In this document: piece by piece, positions 8,578 through 17,425 of the stretch
Numbering within the stretch: position 1 is the stretch's first letter
Layout of the letters: each line of letters starts with the position of its first letter
Assembly: GCA_963974935.1 (NCBI GenBank)
Contig: CAXBEV010000002.1
Location: forward strand, 173,467 to 237,466
Source of the DNA: UBA4479 sp963974935
GTDB taxonomy: Bacteria > Pseudomonadota > Alphaproteobacteria > Rhodospirillales > Casp-alpha2
Reading direction: 5' to 3'
DNA: 64,000 bases
Notes under the pieces: model-generated
Told to the model about the DNA's origin: nothing
Databases searched by the model: none
Seen by the model: the letters and a program-made list of their open reading frames with translations, nothing else
Translations under genes and position numbers: made by a program

Positions 8578-9215
8578 GCACTGAAACAACCCGTTGGTGG
8601 CTGGTCCGCCATGCCCCTGTGGTCGGCGTCGAAGGCATCATTTACGGTGCCAACGATGTCGAATGTGACTTGTCGGACCTGACCTCGTTTCAGGCATTGG
8701 CACGGCGACTACCGGGCGACGCTGAATGGTATACGTCGCACCTCAGCCGCGCCAAATTGACGGCCAAAACGATCCGCGACGCCGGTCTCAAGACCCCGGA
8801 TCCGATCATTGACGAACGCTTTGGCGAGCAGTCTTTTGGCGATTGGCAAGGCCGCACCTGGGATGAAATGCGCGGCGTCGATCCCGTCGTGTATGACAAG
8901 TTCTGGGATGACCCGGTGCGCAACCGCACTCCCAACGGGGAGAGTTTCGCTGACCAAATCCACCGTGTCGGCGAGGCCATCGAACATTACACGGAAAAGC
9001 ATGCAGGCCGCGATATCGTCTGTGTGTCACACGGCGGCACCGTACGTGCCGCGGTCTCGCACGCGCTCAATCTTGACCCGGCCGCTGGCATGGCCCTGAC
9101 CGTGCACACGCTCTCGGTGACGGTGATGGAACACGTGCCGGGTGGATTGTTGCGTGGCAAAGGGGCCGGCTGGCGGATATTGAACGTCAACCGTCCGGCC
9201 CGCGAAGACCACTGA
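8574..9215 (+). CDS. cobC: Histidine phosphatase, probable alpha-ribazole phosphatase CobC
   Basis: A 213-residue member of the phosphoglycerate-mutase-like histidine phosphatases. WLVRHAPV (about 9-16) carries the catalytic RH pair, and CVSHGGTVRAAVSHAL the second His. In this setting it most likely removes phosphate from alpha-ribazole 5'-phosphate or adenosylcobalamin 5'-phosphate. The start is the ATG at 8574 that overlaps the cobS stop; a longer frame to 8463 lies wholly inside cobS and lacks support. Its stop overlaps the cobU start as TGATG. The family has other members, so the precise substrate rests on context. Confidence 0.85.
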   Translation: MSTETTRWWLVRHAPVVGVEGIIYGANDVECDLSDLTSFQALARRLPGDAEWYTSHLSRAKLTAKTIRDAGLKTPDPIIDERFGEQSFGDWQGRTWDEMRGVDPVVYDKFWDDPVRNRTPNGESFADQIHRVGEAIEHYTEKHAGRDIVCVSHGGTVRAAVSHALNLDPAAGMALTVHTLSVTVMEHVPGGLLRGKGAGWRILNVNRPAREDH

Positions 9216-9748
9216 TGGCAGCGGCTACCCCCTTAGCACAAGCGACTTTGGTGCTGGGCGGCGCACGCTCGGGCAAAAGCCGCTATGCGGAAAGTCTGAT
9301 TGAGGCTGAAGGCGGCGGTATCTATATCGCCACCGCACAGGCCTTCGACAGCGAAATGACGGACCGAATCGGCAAACACCGTGAACGCCGCGGCGAGGTA
9401 TGGCGAACCATCGAAGCACCGACCGACCTATTGGGGGCCCTGACCTCGCCCGCCTGCAAAAGCCAACCGGTGTTGGTGGATTGCCTGACGCTCTGGGTGT
9501 CCAACTTGATGATGAATGACCACGATGTGGCCCGCGAAATTTCCATGCTATGCGCGGCAGTACCAAGCCTTGACGCCAGGGTGGTTTTCGTTTCCAACGA
9601 GGTCGGCTTAGGCATCGTGCCGGAGAACGCCATGGCACGGCAATTTCGCGATTACGCCGGGATCTTGCATCAAGAAATCGCGCGCGTCGCTAAACGGGTC
9701 GTATTCGTGACCGCCGGCCTGCCCATGATGATGAAGGACGAAGACTAA
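9215..9748 (+). CDS. cobU: Adenosylcobinamide kinase / adenosylcobinamide-phosphate guanylyltransferase
   Basis: Bifunctional enzyme (CobP in Pseudomonas naming) that phosphorylates adenosylcobinamide and transfers GMP to give adenosylcobinamide-GDP. The P-loop LVLGGARSGKSRYAE (about 12-26), ATAQAFDSEM, KHRERRG with the His that is guanylylated in the Salmonella enzyme, and VDCLTLWVSNLM are all typical; the length of 177 residues is normal. The expected C-terminal VTAGLPM is present, followed by a short acidic tail. It sits in the coupled run after cobC, and cobW begins one base after its stop. Confidence 0.95.
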   Translation: MAAATPLAQATLVLGGARSGKSRYAESLIEAEGGGIYIATAQAFDSEMTDRIGKHRERRGEVWRTIEAPTDLLGALTSPACKSQPVLVDCLTLWVSNLMMNDHDVAREISMLCAAVPSLDARVVFVSNEVGLGIVPENAMARQFRDYAGILHQEIARVAKRVVFVTAGLPMMMKDED

Positions 9749-9749
9749 C

Positions 9750-10772
9750 ATGAAGATTCCAGCCACCGTCATTACCGGGTTTTTGGGCGCCGGAAAAACC
9801 ACGTTGATCCGCCACATTTTAGCCAACGCCAATGGACGACGCATTGCGCTGATCATCAATGAATTCGGTGACATGGGCGTCGACCGGGACGTCGTCAACG
9901 GATGCGGCTTCGAAGGCTGCGACGAAGACGACGTGATTGAACTGGCCAACGGCTGCATCTGCTGCACCGTCGCAGACGACTTTCTGCCGACCATAGAAAA
10001 GCTGTTGAACCGTGCCGAGCCGCCCGAGCACATCATCATCGAAACCTCGGGCCTGGCGCTGCCGAAACCGTTGGTTAAAGCCTTTAACTGGCCGGAAATA
10101 CGAGCAAAGGTCACGGTCGACGGCGTCGTCGCCGTGGTCGACGGCCCGGCAGTCGCCGCTGGGCGTTTCGCCGATGATCCCAACAAAGTGCAACAAGCCC
10201 GCGAAGCCGACGACAATATCGACCATCACTCGCCGCTTGAAGAAGTCTTCGAAGACCAACTGCTGTGTGCAGACCTCGTGCTGCTGAACAAAGCGGACTT
10301 GGTCGCCGACGCCGACAAGGCGAGCTTGAGCGCAACCATCCAGCGTGAAATCCGCCCGGGCGTAAAAGTCGTCGAGACAACCAACAGCAACATTGACCTA
10401 AACGTGTTGCTGGCCATGAGCGCAGCCGTCGAAGACGATCTGGACGCCCGCCCCTCGCATCATGATGGGGAAGACGACCATGACCATGACGACTTCGAAA
10501 GCTTTTCCGTCACCTTGGATGATGTGACGGATCCAGCCGCCCTCGAAGACCGCATCAAGGCGGCGACGGTGGCGCACGATATTTTGCGCGTGAAGGGGTT
10601 CGTCAATGTACCGGGCAAGCCGATGCGTCATGTGGTGCAAGCGGTCGGCCCGCGCGTGGATCGTTATTTTGACCGCGCATGGCAGGACGGCGAAGCGCGG
10701 CTCAGCCGACTTGTCGTAATCGGCGAGACCGGACTTGATCGCGCCGCCATTGTCCGCGCTTTGCAAGGCTGA
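9750..10772 (+). CDS. cobW: CobW GTPase / metallochaperone
   Basis: G3E-family GTPase thought to deliver cobalt for cobalamin synthesis in cobalt-late bacteria. Walker A is GFLGAGKT (10-17), the metal motif is GCICC (68-72, CxCC), and the guanine-specificity motif is NKADL. A His/Asp-rich linker (HHDGEDDHDHDD, about 237-248) separates the GTPase domain from the CobW C-terminal domain. The 340-residue length is normal. It lies directly between cobU and cobN, the usual alphaproteobacterial order, which favours CobW over the related zinc or nitrile-hydratase chaperones. Confidence 0.93.
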   Translation: MKIPATVITGFLGAGKTTLIRHILANANGRRIALIINEFGDMGVDRDVVNGCGFEGCDEDDVIELANGCICCTVADDFLPTIEKLLNRAEPPEHIIIETSGLALPKPLVKAFNWPEIRAKVTVDGVVAVVDGPAVAAGRFADDPNKVQQAREADDNIDHHSPLEEVFEDQLLCADLVLLNKADLVADADKASLSATIQREIRPGVKVVETTNSNIDLNVLLAMSAAVEDDLDARPSHHDGEDDHDHDDFESFSVTLDDVTDPAALEDRIKAATVAHDILRVKGFVNVPGKPMRHVVQAVGPRVDRYFDRAWQDGEARLSRLVVIGETGLDRAAIVRALQG

Positions 10773-10800
10773 TGGCGCGATAAACTAGGACCTTTTTCTA

Positions 10801-13800
10801 ATGCACCTCCTTGCCGCACAACCCGGCGCGGTTACCGATGGCGAAGAAGCCGTCGATCTCGGCCAAAGTGCCGGCGATATGGTGTATGTGTCGGCCGCCG
10901 ATACCGAGCTTGCGCTGCTTGCCGACGCGCGTGATGCGTTGGCCGCCGAAGGGCGCACCTTGCCCTCGCTACGGCTCGCAAATTTAATGCAGCTTGGTCA
11001 CAACATGTCGGTCGATTTGTATGTCGAGTCGGTGATCGCCGAGGCCAAGCTGGTGGTGGTCCGCATTTTGGGCGGCGCCGGCTATTGGCCCTATGGCATT
11101 GAGCAGATTGCCGAGACGTGCCGGCGCAGCGGTGCCATGCTCGCCGTGCTGCCGGGTGATGATCAACCAGATCCAGACCTGTCCGGCTATGCAACCTTAC
11201 CGGCCGAAGCACAGCATCGGCTTTGGCAATACGGCGTACACGGCGGCCCGGTGAACAGCCGCAACCTGCTGCTATATATGAGTGCGCTCTTGGGCGGACT
11301 CGACGCCGATAGCGATTGGCGAGAACCCGCACCACTGGTCCGGGCCGGGCTATATTGGCCGGGCATCGACACACCGACGTTGGACGATGTCCGCGCGCAC
11401 TGGAAACCGGACCAACCCACCGCCGCTTTGACATTCTATCGAGCGCTGGTGCAAGCCGGTAATCTGCACGCCGTCGACGGCATGATCGACGCACTGACCC
11501 AGGCCGGTCTCAACCCGCTGCCGATCTTTACACAAAGCCTCAAAGACCCGGTCTCTGCCGAAACCGTGGTTGAGTTGTTTGCCGACACGTCGCCCGCCGT
11601 AATCTTGAACGCGACCGGCTTTGCCGTGTCGGCGCCCGGCCGCGACCGCACGCCGACACCGTTTGACGGCGCCGATTGCCCTGTGTTGCAGATCGTCTTT
11701 TCGGGCGGCAACGTCGAAGGGTGGCGCGACGGCACCCGTGGCCTATCGGCCCGCGACATCGCCATGAACGTGGCGCTGCCGGAAGTCGATGGGCGGATAT
11801 TTACCCGCGCAGTTTCGTTCAAAGACCGGGCACGACGCGACGACGCGACGCAAAGCGATATCGTCACCTACACTCCGGTTCCGGATCGGCTCGCCTTTAC
11901 GGCCAAGCTGGCGGCGAACTGGGCTAGATTACGAAACACACCAGCATGTGATCGCCGCGTCGGCTTGATCCTCGCCAATTATCCAAACAAAGACGCCAGG
12001 CTCGGCAACGGTGTTGGCTTGGATACCCCCGCCGGCACGGTCAAAGTGTTGCAGGCGTTGGCAGAAGCCGGATACCGAATCGACAACATGCCTGCAGATG
12101 GTACCGAGGTCATTCGCCGGCTCAAAGCCGGGCCGACCAATGATTTTAAGGCGCTGGCCGGACGCGAAATTTCGGAGAGCCTGTCGCTTGCAGATTATCA
12201 AATCTGGTTCGGGAGCCTGCCGGAAACGGTTCAAAATGATGTCCGCGACCGTTGGGGCGCGCCCGAAGAAGACCCATTTTATCTGGCAGGTGAACTTGAT
12301 TGTGGCCGTTTCGCGATCTCTGCCTATCGCATCGGCAACGTCGCCATCGGCTTGCAGCCGGCGCGTGGCTACAACATCGATCCGGTGCAAAGCTATCACG
12401 ACCCGGCTCTGGTGCCGCCACACGGCTACTTGGCGTTCTATGCCTGGCTGCAAATTTCATTCGGTGCACATGCTGTCTGCCACATGGGCAAGCACGGCAA
12501 CTTGGAATGGCTTCCGGGTAAAGCGCTGGCATTGTCCGAAGACTGTTTTCCGGAAGCCGCGCTCGGCGCGATGCCGAACATTTATCCGTTCATCGTCAAC
12601 GATCCAGGCGAAGGTACACAGGCCAAACGCCGCGCCGCTGCGGTGATCATTGATCACTTAACACCGCCGCTGACTCGAGCTGAAAGCTATGGCCCGCTGA
12701 AAGACCTAGAACAACTGGTCGACGAATATTATGAGGCCGCCGGCGTCGACCCCCGCCGTATTCGCGTGCTCACCGAAGACATCCTATCGCTGTGCCGGGC
12801 CACCGGCCTGGATGAAGACATCGGCATCGGCGTCAATGAGAACAGCGACGATGCGCTGGCCAAATTGGACGGCTATCTGTGTGAATTGAAAGAATTGCAA
12901 ATCCGCGACGGCTTGCATGTGTTCGGCGAAAGCCCCACCGGGCGCTTACTGGAAGACTTGCTTGTCGCCCTCGTCCGCGTCCCCAGAGGTGACGGCAAAG
13001 GCCGCGATGCCTCACTTCACCGCGCACTTTGTGCAGACATGGACCTCGATTTCGATCCGTTGGATTGCGACATGGCGATGGCGTGGGAAGGTCCGCGCCC
13101 GAATGCGCTGGCTGTGGTCGATGACGGCCCATGGCGCAGTTATGGCGACACGGTGGAGCGGCTTGAAATGTTGGCAAGCGCGTTGGTTTCAGGCGCGCAG
13201 CAACCCGACGACAGCTGGTCTGCCAGCAAAGCCGTGATGGCCTGGCTGACTGACACCTTGGCGGCAAATGTCGAAGCTTCGGGCCCGGCGGAACTCGCCG
13301 GCATCTTGACGGCTCTGGACGGCCGCTTCGTCGCCCCTGGCCCCTCAGGCGCGCCGACCCGGGGACGGCCTGACGTGCTGCCGACCGGACGCAATTTTTA
13401 TTCCGTCGATACCCGCACCGTCCCGACGCCGGCGGCGTGGAAGCTTGGCTGGCATTCCGCCGGCTTGTTGGTGGAGCGTTACCGCCAAGACCATGGCGAA
13501 TGGCCGAGCGCGATGGCGCTTTCGGCGTGGGGCACATCGAATATGCGCACCGGTGGTGACGACATCGCGCAAGCCCTGGCGCTGATGGGCGTGCGCCCGA
13601 CGTGGGACAGCGCATCCAGGCGCGTGACCGGCTTTGAAGTGCTACCTCTGGATATCTTGGATCGACCCCGCGTCGACGTGACACTGCGGATTTCCGGTTT
13701 CTTCCGCGATGCCTTTCCGGCCCTGATCGATCTGGTCGACAGTGCGACCCGCGCTGTCGCAAAGCTTGACGAGCCCGCCGACATGAACCCGCTGGCCGCC

Positions 13801-14565
13801 AAAGTCGCTCGGGATGCCCAAGATATGATGGATGCCGGTATGAACGAGGCCGAAGCACACCAACGTGCCGGCTTTCGGGTCTTCGGCTCAAAACCTGGGG
13901 CGTACGGCGCTGGTCTGCAGGCCTTAATCGACGAAAAAGGCTGGGACAGCGACGCCGACTTGGCACAAGCCTATGTGACCTGGGGCGGCTATGCCTACGG
14001 GGCAGGTGCCGAAGGTGCCGCGGAACAAGACCTGTTCAAGTCGCGCTTGGGCGCAGTACAGGCCGTTGTTCAGAATCAAGATAACCGCGAACACGATCTG
14101 TTGGATTCTGATGACTATTACCAATTCGAAGGCGGGCTGACCGCGGCTGTCCGCGTGCAGTCCGGCGCCCAGCCCAGCGTTTATCACAATGACCATTCTC
14201 GCCCTGAACGCCCGGTCGTGCGCGCGCTGGATGACGAGATCGCGCGCATCGTCCGTGCCCGCGTCGTCAATCCGAAATGGATCGAAGGTGTGATGCGGCA
14301 CGGTTACAAAGGTGCGTTCGAGATGGCGGCGACCGTCGATTACCTGTTCGCCTTTGCCGCCACCGCCAAATGCGTCAAAGATCATCACTTCGATATGGTC
14401 TATGAGGCGTACCTGGAAGACGACCACGTGCGCGACTTTTTAGAGCGCGAAAACCCGGACGCCCTGCACGACATCGCAGCCCGGCTTTTGGAAGCCCAAG
14501 ACCGCGGTCTTTGGCAGCCACGACGCAACACAACGCGTGATATGCTGGAACAGTTGGGACGTTAA
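10801..14565 (+). CDS. cobN: Cobaltochelatase large subunit CobN
   Basis: A 1254-residue subunit of the ATP-dependent cobaltochelatase that inserts cobalt into hydrogenobyrinic acid a,c-diamide in the cobalt-late pathway. The sequence is full length; the block HMGKHGNLEWLPGKALALSE and the following NIYPFIVNDPGEGTQAKRR are strongly conserved in CobN and magnesium-chelatase H subunits. Its position between cobW and cobO argues for CobN rather than BchH. The partner AAA+ and integrin-domain chelatase subunits (also named CobS and CobT) are not in this window and must be encoded elsewhere if the enzyme is active. It begins 28 bp after cobW. Confidence 0.95.
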   Translation: MHLLAAQPGAVTDGEEAVDLGQSAGDMVYVSAADTELALLADARDALAAEGRTLPSLRLANLMQLGHNMSVDLYVESVIAEAKLVVVRILGGAGYWPYGIEQIAETCRRSGAMLAVLPGDDQPDPDLSGYATLPAEAQHRLWQYGVHGGPVNSRNLLLYMSALLGGLDADSDWREPAPLVRAGLYWPGIDTPTLDDVRAHWKPDQPTAALTFYRALVQAGNLHAVDGMIDALTQAGLNPLPIFTQSLKDPVSAETVVELFADTSPAVILNATGFAVSAPGRDRTPTPFDGADCPVLQIVFSGGNVEGWRDGTRGLSARDIAMNVALPEVDGRIFTRAVSFKDRARRDDATQSDIVTYTPVPDRLAFTAKLAANWARLRNTPACDRRVGLILANYPNKDARLGNGVGLDTPAGTVKVLQALAEAGYRIDNMPADGTEVIRRLKAGPTNDFKALAGREISESLSLADYQIWFGSLPETVQNDVRDRWGAPEEDPFYLAGELDCGRFAISAYRIGNVAIGLQPARGYNIDPVQSYHDPALVPPHGYLAFYAWLQISFGAHAVCHMGKHGNLEWLPGKALALSEDCFPEAALGAMPNIYPFIVNDPGEGTQAKRRAAAVIIDHLTPPLTRAESYGPLKDLEQLVDEYYEAAGVDPRRIRVLTEDILSLCRATGLDEDIGIGVNENSDDALAKLDGYLCELKELQIRDGLHVFGESPTGRLLEDLLVALVRVPRGDGKGRDASLHRALCADMDLDFDPLDCDMAMAWEGPRPNALAVVDDGPWRSYGDTVERLEMLASALVSGAQQPDDSWSASKAVMAWLTDTLAANVEASGPAELAGILTALDGRFVAPGPSGAPTRGRPDVLPTGRNFYSVDTRTVPTPAAWKLGWHSAGLLVERYRQDHGEWPSAMALSAWGTSNMRTGGDDIAQALALMGVRPTWDSASRRVTGFEVLPLDILDRPRVDVTLRISGFFRDAFPALIDLVDSATRAVAKLDEPADMNPLAAKVARDAQDMMDAGMNEAEAHQRAGFRVFGSKPGAYGAGLQALIDEKGWDSDADLAQAYVTWGGYAYGAGAEGAAEQDLFKSRLGAVQAVVQNQDNREHDLLDSDDYYQFEGGLTAAVRVQSGAQPSVYHNDHSRPERPVVRALDDEIARIVRARVVNPKWIEGVMRHGYKGAFEMAATVDYLFAFAATAKCVKDHHFDMVYEAYLEDDHVRDFLERENPDALHDIAARLLEAQDRGLWQPRRNTTRDMLEQLGR

Positions 14566-14612
14566 TCGTGCGTCGCGTATACTAAGTCGATTACATGAAT
14601 GGGGATGAGCAT

Positions 14613-15239
14613 ATGGCCAAAAAAGACGATATGACCGAGGAAGAACTGAACGCGCGCCACGCCGAGAAAATGGCGAAGAAAAAAGCGGCGCGGGACAAAA
14701 TCCTCGCCACCAAGACCATCGAAAAGGGCTTGGTCATCGTGCATACCGGCAAAGGCAAAGGGAAATCCACTGCCGCCATGGGCTTGGCCGTGCGGGCGAT
14801 CGGCAACGGCATGAAGGTCGGCATGGTTCAGTTCGTCAAAGGCAAATGGGAAACCGGCGAACGCAAAGTCTTGGAACACTTTCCTGACCTTTGCGTAATG
14901 AAGGCCATGGGCGAAGGCTTTTCGTGGGAAACCCAAGATCGTGCCCGCGATATCGACGCCGCGCGGCAAGCCTGGGAAGCAGCGAAAGAAATGATTAACG
15001 ATCCATCGTTTAAGGTCGTTATCTTGGACGAGTTAAACATCGTGCTGCGCTATGAAAACCTGCCTTTGGACGAGGTTATCGAAACCTTGCAGGCGAAGCC
15101 GAACATGCTTCACGTCGTCGTCACCGGACGCAATGCGAAGGACGAATTAATTGAGATTGCCGATCTGGTCACCGAGATGACGCAGATCAAACATCCCTTC
15201 CGATCCGGCGTCAAAGCGCAGGTCGGCATCGAATTTTAA
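14613..15239 (+). CDS. cobO: Cob(I)yrinic acid a,c-diamide adenosyltransferase CobO
   Basis: Attaches the 5'-deoxyadenosyl group from ATP to the reduced corrin cobalt. The P-loop GKGKGKST (46-53), MVQFVKGKWETGER, and VVILDELN with the Walker B acid are characteristic of the CobA/CobO type. A charged N-terminal extension (about 35 residues) is usual. Starts are possible at 14595 and 14613; I prefer 14613 because GGGGATGAG lies just upstream. It is about 47 bp after cobN and 11 bp before the SYLF gene, in the same direction. Confidence 0.94.
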   Translation: MAKKDDMTEEELNARHAEKMAKKKAARDKILATKTIEKGLVIVHTGKGKGKSTAAMGLAVRAIGNGMKVGMVQFVKGKWETGERKVLEHFPDLCVMKAMGEGFSWETQDRARDIDAARQAWEAAKEMINDPSFKVVILDELNIVLRYENLPLDEVIETLQAKPNMLHVVVTGRNAKDELIEIADLVTEMTQIKHPFRSGVKAQVGIEF

Positions 15240-15250
15240 GGAGCGATACC

Positions 15251-15943
15251 ATGACCATGCGACGCCGGTTTCTAAGTCTTTCGTTCGCGGCGCTTGCCCT
15301 TATCGGGCTTGGCGGATGCGCACAGATGGAATCTTCACCGGCCCTCAAAGGGGATCATTTGGTCGATAGCGCGGTCGCCACGGTCGAGCGCTTTAAAACC
15401 ATCGAAGGCCTGCACAAGTTCGTGCAGTTCATCCCCGACGCCAAAGCCGTGATGATCTTTCCGAGCGTCATCAAAGCCGGCCTGTTCTTTGGCGGCGAAG
15501 CCGGGAACGGATTGCTGATGGCCAGAACCGCAGATGGTGGTTGGAGCGCGCCTGCGTTCTATACCATGGGTGCCGGCAGCTTCGGCTTGCAGATCGGTGC
15601 GCAGGACACCGAGATCATCTTGATCATTCGCAACCAAGGTGCGCTCGCTGCGGTGCTGAAAGACCAAGCCAAGATCGGTGCCGACGCCGGTGTCACCGCC
15701 GGCATTTACGGTGTTGGCGCCGAAGCATCGACAACCACCAACCTGGGCGTCGATGTGCTAGCATTCGCGAACTCAAAACTTGGCGGCTACATCGGTGCCA
15801 GCGTCGAAGGTGCGATCATCGCCCGGCGCCAAGATCTCAACGAAGCAATCTATGGCGTCGGTATGACGCCCGACAAGATTGTCTCCGACCCGTCCGCACA
15901 GATGGCGCGAGCAGAGCGGCTTAAGAACGTCCTTGGCAACTGA
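15251..15943 (+). CDS. SYLF/YSC84-domain lipoprotein
   Basis: A 230-residue predicted lipoprotein. The N-terminus has basic residues, a hydrophobic stretch and a lipobox ending at Cys 23 (IGLGGCAQ). The remainder matches the SYLF (Ysc84/DUF500) lipid-binding fold: VMIFPSVIKAGLFFGGEAGNG, FYTMGAGSFGLQIGAQ, TEIILIIRNQ and a Gly-rich end with VEGAIIARRQDLNEAIYG. It probably sits in the periplasm on the inner face of the outer membrane. It has a strong AAGGAG site, 11 bp after cobO, and its 3' end overlaps the likely start of cobQ. No known role in B12 synthesis; its position may be operon hitch-hiking or envelope-related. Confidence 0.88.
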   Translation: MTMRRRFLSLSFAALALIGLGGCAQMESSPALKGDHLVDSAVATVERFKTIEGLHKFVQFIPDAKAVMIFPSVIKAGLFFGGEAGNGLLMARTADGGWSAPAFYTMGAGSFGLQIGAQDTEIILIIRNQGALAAVLKDQAKIGADAGVTAGIYGVGAEASTTTNLGVDVLAFANSKLGGYIGASVEGAIIARRQDLNEAIYGVGMTPDKIVSDPSAQMARAERLKNVLGN

Positions 15944-17423
15944 CGCGCGCGCGCAGGCACGGCCCCCGGCCCTGATGTTTCAGGGCACCGGGTCCGACGT
16001 CGGTAAATCTTTGCTGGTGGCGGGTCTCTGTCGAGCGTTCGCCCGTCGCGGCCTTAAGGTGCGCCCGTTCAAGCCGCAAAACATGTCCAACAATGCCGCC
16101 GTGACAGCGGACGGGGGCGAGATCGGTCGCGCGCAAGCCCTGCAAGCGCGCGCCGCAGGCGTACCGCTCAGCGTACACATGAATCCAGTGCTCCTTAAGC
16201 CGCAGTCCGAGACCGGCGCGCAAGTCGTGGTCCAGGGCAAAGTCATCGGTGCTGCCAAGGCCCGCGAGTACTACGAATGGAAGCCCCGGCTTTTAGAAAA
16301 AGTGTTGGAGAGTTTCCGGATCAATGGCGACGGCGCCGATCTGATCTTGGTTGAAGGCGCGGGCAGCCCCGCCGAAGTCAACTTGCGCGCCGCCGACATC
16401 GCCAACATGGGCTTTGCCGAAGCCGCCGACGTGCCGGTCGTGCTGATCGGCGACATCGACCGGGGCGGTGTGATCGCGCAGATCGTCGGCACGCATGCGG
16501 TAATCTCGGACGCGGACCGGGCGCATTTGGTCGGCTTCATCGTCAACAAATTCCGGGGCGACCCGAGCCTGTTTGCCGACGGCATGAAGATCATCGAAGA
16601 CACCACCGGCTTAGTGGGCCTTGGTCTGGTGGCGTATTTCGAAGACGCGCACAGGCTACCCAAAGAAGACGCGATGGCGCTGGATAATCGGGACGCCCCC
16701 ACGAACCAAGGTGAGATCATCATCGCCGTGCCGCGCCTGCCGCGAATCGCCAATTTCGACGATTTGGACCCGCTGATGGCCGAACCCGATGTACGGGTCG
16801 AAATCATCGAACATGGCGCACCAATTCCGGCGAACGCAGATGTCGTGCTGCTGCCGGGCTCCAAGGCGACGTTGGCCGACTTAGCGCAATTCAAAGCGTT
16901 CGGTTGGGACATCGATATCAAAGCGCACCATCGACGGGGCGGCCTCGTCGTCGGGCTGTGCGGCGGCTATCAAATGCTGGGCACCCGCGTCGCCGACCCG
17001 GACGGAATCGAGGGTGCGCCGGCGGACGTCGACGGGCTCGGCCTTTTGGACGTGGAAACCGTAATCGGGGGTGACAAATCGCTGATCGAAGTGCGTGCCA
17101 CGGAAACCATCACGGGTACATCCGTGGTCGGCTATGAAATGCACATGGGCCGCACGACGGGCCCGGACACGGCAAGGCCCTGGCTGAAAAAATCAGATGA
17201 CCTCAGTGACGGCGCGGTCTCTGCCGACGGGCGTGTCATGGCGGGTTACATGCACGGCATATTCGCCTCTGACAATTTCAGACGCGCATTCTTAGATCGC
17301 CTCAAATCCGGGCGCAGCGGCGACATCGATTACGAACGCAGAATTGACACCGCCTTGGATGGCCTCGCCGAGCATATGGAAAAACACATTGATCTGGATG
17401 CACTGTTAAAGCTTGCCCGCTGA
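15933..17423 (+). CDS. cobQ: Cobyric acid synthase CobQ
   Basis: Glutamine-dependent amidotransferase that amidates side chains b, d, e and g of adenosylcobyrinic a,c-diamide. The N-terminal dethiobiotin-synthetase-like domain has MFQGTGSDVGKSLLVAG (ATP loop), PQNMSNNAAV and LVEGAGSPAEVNLR; the C-terminal class I glutaminase-like domain has LPGSKATLADL, VVGLCGGYQMLG with the Cys nucleophile, and a late His in GYMHGIFAS. The frame is open from 15879, but the TTG at 15933 (MATDARAQARPPALM) gives a family-like N-terminus, with an ATG at 15975 as the alternative. The start overlaps the SYLF gene; the end is 2 bp from convergent cbiB. Confidence 0.95.
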   Translation: MATDARAQARPPALMFQGTGSDVGKSLLVAGLCRAFARRGLKVRPFKPQNMSNNAAVTADGGEIGRAQALQARAAGVPLSVHMNPVLLKPQSETGAQVVVQGKVIGAAKAREYYEWKPRLLEKVLESFRINGDGADLILVEGAGSPAEVNLRAADIANMGFAEAADVPVVLIGDIDRGGVIAQIVGTHAVISDADRAHLVGFIVNKFRGDPSLFADGMKIIEDTTGLVGLGLVAYFEDAHRLPKEDAMALDNRDAPTNQGEIIIAVPRLPRIANFDDLDPLMAEPDVRVEIIEHGAPIPANADVVLLPGSKATLADLAQFKAFGWDIDIKAHHRRGGLVVGLCGGYQMLGTRVADPDGIEGAPADVDGLGLLDVETVIGGDKSLIEVRATETITGTSVVGYEMHMGRTTGPDTARPWLKKSDDLSDGAVSADGRVMAGYMHGIFASDNFRRAFLDRLKSGRSGDIDYERRIDTALDGLAEHMEKHIDLDALLKLAR

Positions 17424-17425
17424 CG

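Noticed and set aside
12833..13966. Long open frame on the minus strand inside cobN (377 codons).
   Set aside because: It is antisense to strongly conserved CobN sequence, is rich in Arg and Pro as expected for a GC-rich shadow frame, and matches no family.
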